Position numbers and translations under genes: made by a program. Shown here piece after piece: positions 18,200 to 25,756 of a stretch of DNA of 32,954 nucleotides; position 1 is the stretch's first letter, and the number at the start of each line of letters is the position of its first letter. Under the pieces are notes generated by a model. That model was not told the DNA's origin. It saw only the letters and a list, made by a program, of their open reading frames with translations, and made no database searches. The stretch is from a virus: positions 1-32,954 of IMG/VR virus record IMGVR_UViG_3300037838_000105, one strand, 5' to 3'.

Positions 18200-18770
18200 C
18201 AAAACTATATTTAGCACTGCTTATCAAATTCATCTGTACCACTATGGCCTGTGCATATGCCACAGCATGTGATTTCTTAAAGAAATACGATCCGTCTGTT
18301 GGCCTTACCCACACTTCTTTCATTATGTCTACCCAATCCTTGTACATCAACTGACGTTTGGCAGGACGTATAATGGCCAACACAGCCGCGAGTTGTTCTA
18401 TTGTTTTTGGTTCTAGTTTGGATACTATATTGAAATGGCCGTTTAGGTGAAAAAGGTTCTCCACTGTCTTTGGATCTTTCAACATATCCCAATCCGGTTC
18501 CTTTATCATCAGTTCAACCAGTTCCTGTTCGGATTTGACATCCTTGTAGATGTTTACGTTCAGGCAGTCTATCTTGAAGTAACCTCTGTCCTCCGCATTC
18601 TTGTAATCTAATGATGCGTGTCCGGTAACAGGATGTTCAGGTACAACATGGAAGTAAACTCCTGTCTTGTGCTTCTCTGCCTTGCCGTCCTTGATCATAG
18701 ACGCTGGTGTATGTTTGAAAAGTTTTAGAGTATTATCTCTGTCAACGAAATCTATATCTACATCAGGCAT
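18180..18770 (-). CDS. DnaE-palm-like mini-protein (196 aa)
   Basis: The N-terminus MPDVDIDFVDRD matches the PDxDxDF palm motif of C-family DNA polymerases (bacterial Pol III alpha), which supplies two catalytic aspartates. Later segments also follow the Pol III order: KHKTGVYF (cf. KHACGVV), GYFKIDCLNVNIYKDV (cf. LVKFDFLGLRTLT), IEQLAAVLAIIRPAKR (cf. DIAALRPGP) and FFKKSHAVAYAQAIVVQMN (cf. FNKSHAAAYALxAYQTAYLK). At 196 aa it lacks PHP, fingers and tau-binding parts, so it cannot be a full polymerase. A similar protein occurs, from memory, in marine T4-like phages. A structural or regulatory role at the fork is possible. Confidence 0.75.
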   Translation of the reverse strand: MPDVDIDFVDRDNTLKLFKHTPASMIKDGKAEKHKTGVYFHVVPEHPVTGHASLDYKNAEDRGYFKIDCLNVNIYKDVKSEQELVELMIKEPDWDMLKDPKTVENLFHLNGHFNIVSKLEPKTIEQLAAVLAIIRPAKRQLMYKDWVDIMKEVWVRPTDGSYFFKKSHAVAYAQAIVVQMNLISSAKYSFDAPSET

Positions 18771-19003
18771 TAGTGTACACTCCCTTTATCTTTTTCTGCA
18801 TGTTTTATCATCTTGTCTCGTGACCCTGGTTGTAACACTTCCAGTACATCTAATAGTTTTCTATAACCTTCTGTTTTCAAAATTTCTTTGTTGACCTTTG
18901 GCATTATTACTCGTCCTATGGATCCATCCTCTTTTATAATCACAGCACAGTCCCCATCGTCGAACTCTAGGTTGTCAGAAACTTCTAAATCTATTTTAGA
19001 CAA
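18770..19003 (-). CDS. Hypothetical acidic small protein (77 aa)
   Basis: The acidic N-terminal half (DLEVSDNLEFDDGDCAVIIKEDGSIGRVIMP) looks like a small beta domain, followed by a helical region (ILKTEGYRKLLDVLEVLQPGSRDKMIKHAEKD). The stop overlaps the next start by one base (TAATG), and the start overlaps the zinc-finger gene by eight bases. Proteins of this size and pattern occur next to the DnaE-like gene in related phages, from memory. The function is unknown. Confidence 0.78.
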   Translation of the reverse strand: MSKIDLEVSDNLEFDDGDCAVIIKEDGSIGRVIMPKVNKEILKTEGYRKLLDVLEVLQPGSRDKMIKHAEKDKGSVH

Positions 19004-19679
19004 TTTTGGCCTCTCTTGCTGTGTCCTGTACCAACATATGATCCGCTGGATAACTTTTCAATTTGCTTGGCCAGAAACTTGTGTTTATAAATTTTTCAAT
19101 CATTTGTAATTGTTCGTCGTTAAAAGATTTTAACATCCTTTTGCCTGCGTTGCAACCTAGCAACAACCATGGACTAATCTTACCTTGCTGTATGTGTTGC
19201 ACTGCTCTGTTAGTATTCACTAATCTAAAATAGTCAGACCATTGTGCATTCTGTTCTGTTGCCCAGTCCATCATTGTTGCTATACTTCTTTGCAAAGCGG
19301 CCTCGACAGGTTCCGACTTTAGTGCATCAATAAGATATGTCTCATACAAATCATCTCTAGACCAATGATCTAGTTTAATTTTTGATTTTAATACAAACTC
19401 TATGTACTTCTCTGGATACAATGGATTAATATGCATAATGAATCGACCAAACTTTACAAAGGCATTGTAGTATGGACTCTTTACAAAATCGTCATATGTT
19501 TTTGTTTTTGAGTTGTGTTGATGTATTTGATAAAATCTTTGGAACACCATGAATGCATTTACTACCCACTTCTCATCTCGCTGTAGGTATCTACGTTTTG
19601 GTTCGCACAAGTGTACTTGTAGTGTACGTTCCTTTGCAAACTCTTTGCCACAGTATGTGCATTTATTTGTCGACGCCAT
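18996..19679 (-). CDS. Zinc-finger protein of unknown function (227 aa)
   Basis: Residues 7-25 (CTYCGKEFAKERTLQVHLC) form a C2H2/C2HC-like zinc finger. The remaining 200 residues are helical with many aromatic residues (FMVFQRFYQIHQH, YYNAFVKFGRFIMHINPLYP, WLLLGCNAGKRML), with no recognised enzyme motif. Such finger-plus-helical proteins are found near replication genes in marine T4-like phages. The start overlaps the gp62-like gene by 17 bases. DNA binding in replication or recombination is likely but unproven. Confidence 0.8.
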   Translation of the reverse strand: MASTNKCTYCGKEFAKERTLQVHLCEPKRRYLQRDEKWVVNAFMVFQRFYQIHQHNSKTKTYDDFVKSPYYNAFVKFGRFIMHINPLYPEKYIEFVLKSKIKLDHWSRDDLYETYLIDALKSEPVEAALQRSIATMMDWATEQNAQWSDYFRLVNTNRAVQHIQQGKISPWLLLGCNAGKRMLKSFNDEQLQMIEKFINTSFWPSKLKSYPADHMLVQDTAREAKIV

Positions 19680-20115
19680 GGGCCTCCATCAGTTCCTCTA
19701 GTTCTCTGTCTGTTATGATTTTGTCCAAAGTCTCTAGATCTGATTCCTTCCAGTTTGGATACATCTGTTGTAATTTTTTTAGACTCTTGTTTGGCACACG
19801 CTTCATTGGTTTGATCCATTGGTGGAATTGCTGTGTCTCTGCTCCACACATAGAAGTCAGTATCCACAACAGTTTCTTGTGCTTGCCTAGTGTGAAGCAG
19901 TGCTTGTTCACACATTCGTTCACCATCTCAATATAATGTTCTATGTAGAACGGATCCTTCGAGGACACATTAGAAACATATCTCATTAGCATGTAAGGTG
20001 AATATAATGATTTCTCCTTGTCATCTATCCTATCAAAGTAGTCTTTGTTCCGGAAGTCAACCGCTTTGAGTCCGTTCCTTAGATCAAAAAATTTTCTATT
20101 TTTTTCTGCTGGCAT
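19663..20115 (-). CDS. 62: Probable clamp-loader small subunit, gp62-like
   Basis: The 150-aa protein follows the order of features of gp62 in marine T4-like phages: a central LYSPYMLMRYVSN segment (cf. DYAPFLVNRSLS), EMVNECVNKH (cf. NEMNRY), KKLLWILTSM (cf. QYDYLLNSVR), FHQWIKP (cf. YQKWVKA) and a C-terminal helical hairpin MYPNWKESDLETLDKIITDR. gp62 with gp44 loads the gp45 sliding clamp. No gp44 or gp45 gene is in the window, which is unusual because these often lie together; this lowers confidence in the functional name. Confidence 0.55.
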   Translation of the reverse strand: MPAEKNRKFFDLRNGLKAVDFRNKDYFDRIDDKEKSLYSPYMLMRYVSNVSSKDPFYIEHYIEMVNECVNKHCFTLGKHKKLLWILTSMCGAETQQFHQWIKPMKRVPNKSLKKLQQMYPNWKESDLETLDKIITDRELEELMEAHGVDK

Positions 20116-20329
20116 ATTTTAGTGCAAACATTGTGCATTCTTTCGCTGTTACAAATGTTAATTTTAGTTTCTTGTTTTTATGTTGTAAACCTGAAAATTG
20201 GAATTTATGTTTTTTCATGAAGTCAAAGAATCTAAACATCCAATCTTCGTCCATCCACACGGCAATCTTGTTACTGGTTATTAGGATTGGTGCATCGATT
20301 GTTATTGATTTTCTACCAGACCGATCCAT
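20096..20329 (-). CDS. Hypothetical small protein (77 aa)
   Basis: Not recognised. It has a short beta-rich start (KSITIDAPILITSNKIAVWM), an aromatic helix (DEDWMFRFFDFMKKHKF) and a basic C-terminus with a TFVTAKECTMFALKYASRKK tail. The ATG at 20329 lies in the end of the 167-aa gene (17-base overlap), and its stop overlaps the gp62-like gene by 20 bases, so it is part of the same tightly coupled operon. It may be a small replication accessory. Confidence 0.75.
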   Translation of the reverse strand: MDRSGRKSITIDAPILITSNKIAVWMDEDWMFRFFDFMKKHKFQFSGLQHKNKKLKLTFVTAKECTMFALKYASRKK

Positions 20330-20816
20330 AGTCCACCTGTTCGCATTGTCTCGATATGTCCTTTACAAAGTAGGCACACATAGGTTTCGGACCATTGCTC
20401 AATGGCACTGCTAACATCTGTCCTGATTTAATTTTAGGGAAATACCATTTCACCTCTGTGTAGATATCCACCACGTCTATAGGATAGAAATCCGGTTTGG
20501 GACTAGACAATGGGTTGAATGTGAATGCATCAAAGCCTCTATCATTAAGACTCGTGATTGGTAAAACATGCATTTCTGATTGTCCTGCCTCGCCTATCAG
20601 CATCTTCCAGTCCAGAGGCATCTTTATCTTATGTGGTCCAATCTCTAACACTGCCGCCGGAGCATTGAAGCTCTCTAGGAATATTAAGGGAATATAGAAG
20701 AAGTCTGGATTTTCAGGATCTGAATTGTCTAGTACTGCGAATCTTAAATTCTCATCAACCCATTCAGGTATCTTCTCTAACTTGTATGTTCTGTTATCCA
20801 GTGTAAGGATTTTCAT
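20313..20816 (-). CDS. Conserved phage protein of unknown function (167 aa)
   Basis: Sections such as FYIPLIFLESFNAPAAVLEI, KIKMPLDWKMLIGE, ITSLNDRGFDAFTFNPL and EVKWYFPKIKSGQMLAVPL are, from memory, conserved in a hypothetical protein of T4-like cyanophages. It appears beta-rich and soluble, with no catalytic motif that I recognise. It overlaps the end of uvsW by 23 bases and lies directly downstream of it. The conservation suggests an important core function. Confidence 0.8.
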   Translation of the reverse strand: MKILTLDNRTYKLEKIPEWVDENLRFAVLDNSDPENPDFFYIPLIFLESFNAPAAVLEIGPHKIKMPLDWKMLIGEAGQSEMHVLPITSLNDRGFDAFTFNPLSSPKPDFYPIDVVDIYTEVKWYFPKIKSGQMLAVPLSNGPKPMCAYFVKDISRQCEQVDYGSVW

Positions 20817-22260
20817 AATTTATCTTTTCTATATTATACGGGTAATTGGCCTCTTTGTAAAACTTTTTCCTTGCCCCTAGGTGTCTTTTTGCAAACTTGC
20901 AACTGCTGGTAATATCCCATATCTGTACGCTGTCTTTGTCCTCTGCCTTCCTGATACCACGTCCTATGCTCTGTATAACCCTGACAAATGACTTGCCTGG
21001 CTCTATGAGAACAAGATTAAAAATCCTAGGAATATTAATACCAACAGCGGCAACTCCATATGTGGCGATAATAACTTTATTTGTTGCAGTAGATATTTCA
21101 TCATATTGTTCCTTTCTGTCTGTGTTTTTAGTTGATCCGGACACGAACACTGCATCATCTATCTGCTCCTCAAGTATCTCTCCTGCGGAGATCCTATCAA
21201 CCAGTATCAGTGTGTTGCCCGAACTTGAGATGTCCTTTATAGTATTGGCCACCCATTTCATCCTGGTCTTGTCTGTGGTCAGCCATTTTAATTCTTCCCC
21301 GTATGTTTTGAACTGCGGGTGATCCTGTGTCTGTAAAACGTTTACATGACAGTTTGCAAGTACGCCCTTGTCTTGCAGTTCACTGGCCTGTATCCGGTTG
21401 GACACGTCACCTATGCTACATTTCAACCCCATGAACTCATAGTCTGCTTTAGGTACTGTTCCGGTCAGCCCCCAACGTATACCACAGTGTGCAAATGGTC
21501 CTGTCAGTAATCTCTTCAGCACATCTGCCTTTGCCATGTGTACCTCGTCAATTATTACTGTGTTGATTCCTTGTATTGCTTCTAGAAAATCTGTCGTGTG
21601 TTCGTCCTTGCTTTTCTTTTCTAATACATTCAACGATTGCCATGTTGCTATTGTGTTGAATCTGCCCAGTTCTTTCCTGTCGCCGTAGTACACACCAACA
21701 TCTAAATTACAAGCAAGAAAGTCCTCCTCAGTCTGTGTCACAAGACTCTTGTTTGGAACTATGGTAAGTGTCCTTCCATACGGTTCGACCAATTGGCATA
21801 ATGCCGCTGTGATTATGGTCTTACCTGCTCCGGTGGCGATCTCTTGTATGCTCTGTGGATGTTCTATGAACTTGTTAATCGTTTCCACTTGGTAGTCTCT
21901 CAATTCAATCGGCTGTCCCGCGGCTGGATGATTCTCTGGCCATGTTATATGTGAAAGATAATTTTTATCTACTTGTTTAAATTCAAAGTTGTGTTGTTCT
22001 CTTTTGTCCTCAACATCTATGTACACACCGCCCTCATCCAGAATGGGCAGTATCTGATCGACTAGATTTAGATATGTAGTACCACCAAGTCCAAAGAAAC
22101 TGACCTTGCCGTCCCACCTGCCCAGTTTTACTGCTGGTAGATGTCTAGCGTATGGTATCTCGTATTTGAATTTGTTAGATAATCTCTTACGCCATTCGAG
22201 GCTTAGGTTCTCGAACTTCACGTTCACTTCATCTTTTATTACTAATTTACAACTACTCAT
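20794..22260 (-). CDS. uvsW: UvsW-like SF2 DNA helicase
   Basis: The 488-aa protein has an N-terminal DNA-binding region (KLGRWDGKVSFF) and SF2 motifs: Q/I region ELRDYQVETINKF, Walker A EIATGAGKT, DEVH box IIDEVHMAKAD, GLTGTVPK (motif III), LILVDRISAG (IV), KVIIATYGVAAVGINIP (V) and RVIQSIGRGIRKAEDK (VI). UvsW in T4 (503 aa) unwinds R-loops and branched DNA and helps switch from origin-dependent to recombination-dependent replication. It starts one base after the 452-aa gene's stop and is driven by the promoter near 23650. Confidence 0.95.
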   Translation of the reverse strand: MSSCKLVIKDEVNVKFENLSLEWRKRLSNKFKYEIPYARHLPAVKLGRWDGKVSFFGLGGTTYLNLVDQILPILDEGGVYIDVEDKREQHNFEFKQVDKNYLSHITWPENHPAAGQPIELRDYQVETINKFIEHPQSIQEIATGAGKTIITAALCQLVEPYGRTLTIVPNKSLVTQTEEDFLACNLDVGVYYGDRKELGRFNTIATWQSLNVLEKKSKDEHTTDFLEAIQGINTVIIDEVHMAKADVLKRLLTGPFAHCGIRWGLTGTVPKADYEFMGLKCSIGDVSNRIQASELQDKGVLANCHVNVLQTQDHPQFKTYGEELKWLTTDKTRMKWVANTIKDISSSGNTLILVDRISAGEILEEQIDDAVFVSGSTKNTDRKEQYDEISTATNKVIIATYGVAAVGINIPRIFNLVLIEPGKSFVRVIQSIGRGIRKAEDKDSVQIWDITSSCKFAKRHLGARKKFYKEANYPYNIEKINYENPYTG

Positions 22261-22261
22261 T

Positions 22262-23620
22262 CTAAAGTTTTACTATTATGTGATCATGCCAATCCCAATT
22301 ACTCGGTTGGTGATCACTATAATACAACTTTTTTGGAAGATTTTCAAGCATTCTTTTAAGGTTGTCTGTACCCGTGGCATAGTAACCACCGCCCAGTGCA
22401 ACCAGTGATGCCTTTGGTTTTATTTTACTTTTGATTAGTGCTCTCGGTATTCTGTTCCTAACAAATATTAGTTTGGTATTATCGCTGATCAGTTTAAACT
22501 GTTTACTCATTTGATGTAATTCGTATAGGTTCTCAAAGAACTCTCTGGGTTTTTGGTTATCTACCAACCAATGTCTTTCGTTTTTAAACTCATCGATGTC
22601 CTTTCTATACATAGGCTCTTTTATATCAAAACCCCACGAACAATCATTTAAAATATCCACTCCGTGTGCTTTGAAGGCATTCAACCATTCCCAACATTCT
22701 CTTACATCATCTTCCATGTGTATGTCACCACTCACTGGCATTATTAACGGAAAACAGTTCAACTCCATTAATCCTTTGACAACATCTTTTTTTGAATATC
22801 CTTTCGAGTCAATCCATAACTTGTGATAGTTGTTGTGTGCTATCTTGTGGCCTATTGACGTTTGTGCTTCGACGTTGATTCCTTTGGTTGATATGTTAAA
22901 ATTTTTCAAAGAGTCTACTTGTGCCAATGCTGTTTTAGATTTTAAATTCTTGTCCCAGTATTCTTGCAATGACTCGGGAGCATTGTCTAGCATAACTTCG
23001 CCTGCTATTAATCGTGCTGTGGGTTTTCGATGTCCTACCACATGTCTTTTGATCTCTTCATAATCGTTTAACAAACTGTCGTCCATAAACTTGAAATCAT
23101 ATCTCACGGCTATCAAGGTCAGGTAATAAGCAGTAACGTCACTGTGTTGGAAAGTCCATCTTTTTTTCTCACCATCATACAAGGCATACATTCCTGGCAA
23201 GTCACGTTTATCTTTCATGCAACGTATCAGTTGTATAACCTTTTTATTGTAAGGGAATCTCATCTCTATCCGATCGATGTTATCATCGTCAGTGTACTTC
23301 TCTATGACCTTGTCAAAACTAATTACACGGAAGTCGTCCTCGTACACAGGGTTGTCCAACAATTTTTTTATGTCCATGCCATGAGCCTGGAACTTGGTCA
23401 GATATCGTTTTAGTATGACCAGTGCCAGTCTGGCCTGTTTCTCAGTCCAGGCGTACTGTGATTCAGCCAACGATCTCACTGTGTCATAATCTTTTGGGTG
23501 CGGCTTAATTACGGCTGTATTTCCTATCATTGAAGGATTGGCCCAAAAATAATCATTATATGCTAGTATTTTAAGTGCTTCGTTAATTGTTTTTGGTAAA
23601 TCTGTGTGCATATCGGTCAT
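22262..23620 (-). CDS. Large protein of unknown function upstream of uvsW (452 aa)
   Basis: Not confidently recognised. The N-terminal part has AWTEKQARLALVILKRYL, a pattern seen in phage DNA-processing proteins, and a segment GMYALYDGEKKRWTFQHSDVTAYYLTLIAVRY resembling the 'own-bound, Trp-centred' repeat of HARP-type annealing helicases. The C-terminal 200 residues contain a Rossmann-like stretch (CFPLIMPVSGDIH, KLIFVRNRIPRALIKSKIKP, ASLVALGGGYYATG). The operon position, immediately before uvsW with one base between, suggests a partner in recombination or R-loop handling. The ATG at 23620 or the one three codons later could be used; no ribosome binding site is clear. Confidence 0.75.
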   Translation of the reverse strand: MTDMHTDLPKTINEALKILAYNDYFWANPSMIGNTAVIKPHPKDYDTVRSLAESQYAWTEKQARLALVILKRYLTKFQAHGMDIKKLLDNPVYEDDFRVISFDKVIEKYTDDDNIDRIEMRFPYNKKVIQLIRCMKDKRDLPGMYALYDGEKKRWTFQHSDVTAYYLTLIAVRYDFKFMDDSLLNDYEEIKRHVVGHRKPTARLIAGEVMLDNAPESLQEYWDKNLKSKTALAQVDSLKNFNISTKGINVEAQTSIGHKIAHNNYHKLWIDSKGYSKKDVVKGLMELNCFPLIMPVSGDIHMEDDVRECWEWLNAFKAHGVDILNDCSWGFDIKEPMYRKDIDEFKNERHWLVDNQKPREFFENLYELHQMSKQFKLISDNTKLIFVRNRIPRALIKSKIKPKASLVALGGGYYATGTDNLKRMLENLPKKLYYSDHQPSNWDWHDHIIVKL

Positions 23621-23644
23621 GGTATTTTAGATAATTATTAGTAT

Positions 23645-23672
23645 ATTATAGCATAATTGGTAATATTGTCAA
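23645..23672 (-). promoter_or_regulatory. Strong sigma70-type promoter TTGACA-N16-TATAAT
   Basis: On the minus strand TTGACA (23672-23667) and TATAAT (23650-23645) are consensus hexamers with a 16-base spacer. The ATG at 23620 follows a leader of about 18 bases. The -35 box abuts the start codon of the divergent SprT-like gene at 23675. It probably opens the early leftward replication transcript. Confidence 0.8.
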
Positions 23673-23674
23673 CC

Positions 23675-24151
23675 ATGAAAAAAGTAAAAAACAAAGCGGT
23701 AAATGTAAGAAAACAACTTAAGGTCAAGTTGGAAAATACTGCGACTAGATATAAAAATGTAGTTGGATTCAGGCCAACAGAACAACAGGTATATCAGTGG
23801 TTTAGAATTATCAACAAGGCATTATTCAACAGCAGATTACCAATGGTACCACTACATGTGAAAAAACTACATAAGGACTGGGGCAGATGTGTGGTAAACT
23901 GGGACAACAGGAAAACACCCAAAGGCAGGTTCAATCAAAAAATAATTCCTTATCATATAGATTTAGAACACTATATAGAAATACACTGTAAGTTTCCTTC
24001 TTGGAAAGATTTCATAGAAACTTTAGCACACGAAATGGTGCATCTTTACCAAATGACGTGGGTCAAAGATCCTTATGCTAACCACAATGCAAACTTCTTT
24101 GCTTGGAAAAATAAGTTTAAACTTGCAGGCCTAGGCCTGTCGAGATGTTAA
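23675..24151 (+). CDS. SprT-like zinc metallopeptidase
   Basis: The 158-aa protein holds HEMVHLYQ (zinc-binding HExxH with catalytic Glu) and a third ligand candidate in NHNANFFAWKNKF, the typical SprT/Spartan arrangement. GRCVVNW before it corresponds to the strand preceding the active site in the family. Spartan proteins degrade DNA-protein crosslinks; in phage the function is uncertain but DNA-related given the neighbours. A TTG at 23657 would add six residues; the ATG at 23675 gives the basic start MKKVKNKAVNVRKQL. Its end overlaps the convergent 24131 gene by 21 bases. Confidence 0.88.
   Translation: MKKVKNKAVNVRKQLKVKLENTATRYKNVVGFRPTEQQVYQWFRIINKALFNSRLPMVPLHVKKLHKDWGRCVVNWDNRKTPKGRFNQKIIPYHIDLEHYIEIHCKFPSWKDFIETLAHEMVHLYQMTWVKDPYANHNANFFAWKNKFKLAGLGLSRC
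24126..24139. other. Perfect 14-base palindrome at a convergent gene junction
   Basis: CAGGCCTAGGCCTG is fully self-complementary and lies where the SprT-like and 24131 genes overlap tail to tail. It could be a binding site or a cruciform; no T run makes it a standard terminator. Confidence 0.35.
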
Positions 24152-24886
24152 TTCCTTCTCAAATTCAGCGTAACTGATCACTTTACTGTTTCCTAGGTCC
24201 GTGCCTGTCTGTAGATAGTTCAAATAATCTGGAGGGCTGTCATGCACGACGGTGTAGTTGACGTAAGGTCTCATTTTCAACATGTCTCTAAAATTTTTCA
24301 ACCATCCTTCAAATATTTTGTCATCGTTACGCTCACCATAACAGATTGTGTCTTGGTATATGTTGTTGAGTTCGCCTTTGCCGTACTCCCTGAAGTCATA
24401 TCCTATAAGATATATGTTCTTGTGGCCGTGGACACCTGCTGTCCAGAACGCCTGATTGCCCGAGATCCAATGTGGATTATTTGGCGTTAACTTTAACATG
24501 CCCTTGCTCTGTTTCCTGTTTACCTCAAGTACTGGTGCATAGTGTACAGTTTTCAATCCCACTTCATCTTCTACCATCTGCATGGTCATTTTTGTATCAA
24601 CAGAGAATATGAAGTCAGGCATAAAGTCTCTGTACAATGCATTACAACCATATGTCTGTCCAGATGCTTTAAGTTTCTTCAGATCAAAATCTTTACGTGA
24701 AGGACCGTTACCTATGCAATAGGCATTGCCTCGAGGCACTGCGTTGACCTGGTCCTCATAAAATTTGATGTCTTGTATACGTTGTCCTTTACGTATTGTT
24801 GTATTAACAATCACGTCCTCACCTTTGTATGGTTTCCATTCTATAGGTAGTATCTCGTTTCTTTTTCCTATGTTTATCGTCTTCAT
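24131..24886 (-). CDS. Sialyltransferase-like / DUF115-type glycosyltransferase
   Basis: The 251-aa protein contains AYCIGNGPSRKDFDLKKLKA, matching the GNGPSxxxxDxxxL nucleotide-sugar binding motif of CstI-like sialyltransferases and DUF115/MptE-like proteins, followed by YGCNALYRDFMPDFIFSVD, which fits the family's next strand. Later HWISGNQAFWTA and IYLIGYDFREYGKG contain conserved His/Asp. It would transfer a sugar onto the phage-made glycan. It is the last gene of the leftward glycan operon, overlapping the previous gene by ATGA. Confidence 0.65.
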   Translation of the reverse strand: MKTINIGKRNEILPIEWKPYKGEDVIVNTTIRKGQRIQDIKFYEDQVNAVPRGNAYCIGNGPSRKDFDLKKLKASGQTYGCNALYRDFMPDFIFSVDTKMTMQMVEDEVGLKTVHYAPVLEVNRKQSKGMLKLTPNNPHWISGNQAFWTAGVHGHKNIYLIGYDFREYGKGELNNIYQDTICYGERNDDKIFEGWLKNFRDMLKMRPYVNYTVVHDSPPDYLNYLQTGTDLGNSKVISYAEFEKELTSRQA

Positions 24887-25755
24887 TTTAAATATTTCTC
24901 CTCTAATCTTTTTTTGATCCTATTCCATGGTAGCCCTTGTTCTATCTCGTCCTCGAACCATTCTGTGTACGCTAGTTTGTTGGCCCAAGTCAGTCTATTT
25001 GGCATAGCAGGGGTATTGATGTCTGCTAATTTGATATTTCCAACGTCGTGACATAAACTAGATTCTGAGACGAAAACAGGAATGCCTTTCATTACTGCTT
25101 CCATGGCAGGATTACTAGAATGATTAACAACTGCCCATGTTCTTTCTAACGTGGCTTTGAAATCTGTGTCGTCGTACGTCCTAAAATCTCTCTTAGGCAA
25201 TCTCACTTTTACATTCTTAAATTTATCTTCTCTAAATGTGATTATGTTACGAGGATGTGGCCTCACTAGTATGGGTCTGGTGGTGTACTTCCGTATTTCG
25301 TGTATCGTTTGCTCAAACCATTGTGACATTCTAGGAAGACCTTTCCATTGTTCAGATGCATCGTGTTGTCCACATATCACTATCAAATCGCCGGTTGGAT
25401 TCCATGGTCGTAACTCGTGTTTGAACAAAGGCCAACGTTGGTCGTCAAATGTTTGATTGGCAAAGTCAGCATCTCTGTTGATGCCGTTTATGCCTATTTT
25501 AAAACTAAGATTTCTACGAAGTCCTCCTACCTCTATTACAATTACTGGCTTGCCTTCTTTCCTATATCTGTCCCATACGCTTTTGTAACTCTGCATACGA
25601 CCTCTCCACAACACACTCCATATCACTGCCACATCACCGTTGGTCTCTTTGTTGAGATGCACTTCTTCCCCGCTCTTCTGCAGGGACTCTATAAATTTTT
25701 TGAAGATTGTTTTACTGTTCTGTGGACCATGTTCCGGCCATACTTCTATTTTCAT
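24883..25755 (-). CDS. KpsC/KpsS-like capsule polysaccharide transferase A (290 aa)
   Basis: The protein has PILVRPHPRNIITF (sugar-nucleotide binding RPHP loop) and WAVVNHSSNPAMEAVMKGIPVFV, both hallmarks of KpsC/KpsS-type capsule Kdo transferases (GT-B fold). The N-terminal part carries AVIWSVLWRGRMQSYKSVWD and a VIEVGG strand shared with the two relatives encoded at 28265-29245 and 29235-30050. It starts one base before the preceding gene's end. It probably adds a sugar to a lipid or glycan acceptor at the inner membrane face. Confidence 0.75.
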   Translation of the reverse strand: MKIEVWPEHGPQNSKTIFKKFIESLQKSGEEVHLNKETNGDVAVIWSVLWRGRMQSYKSVWDRYRKEGKPVIVIEVGGLRRNLSFKIGINGINRDADFANQTFDDQRWPLFKHELRPWNPTGDLIVICGQHDASEQWKGLPRMSQWFEQTIHEIRKYTTRPILVRPHPRNIITFREDKFKNVKVRLPKRDFRTYDDTDFKATLERTWAVVNHSSNPAMEAVMKGIPVFVSESSLCHDVGNIKLADINTPAMPNRLTWANKLAYTEWFEDEIEQGLPWNRIKKRLEEKYLK

Positions 25756-25756
25756 T

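Noticed and set aside
18277-18492. 71-aa minus-strand frame within the DnaE-like gene
   Set aside because: It is an out-of-frame shadow of a gene with recognisable palm motifs.
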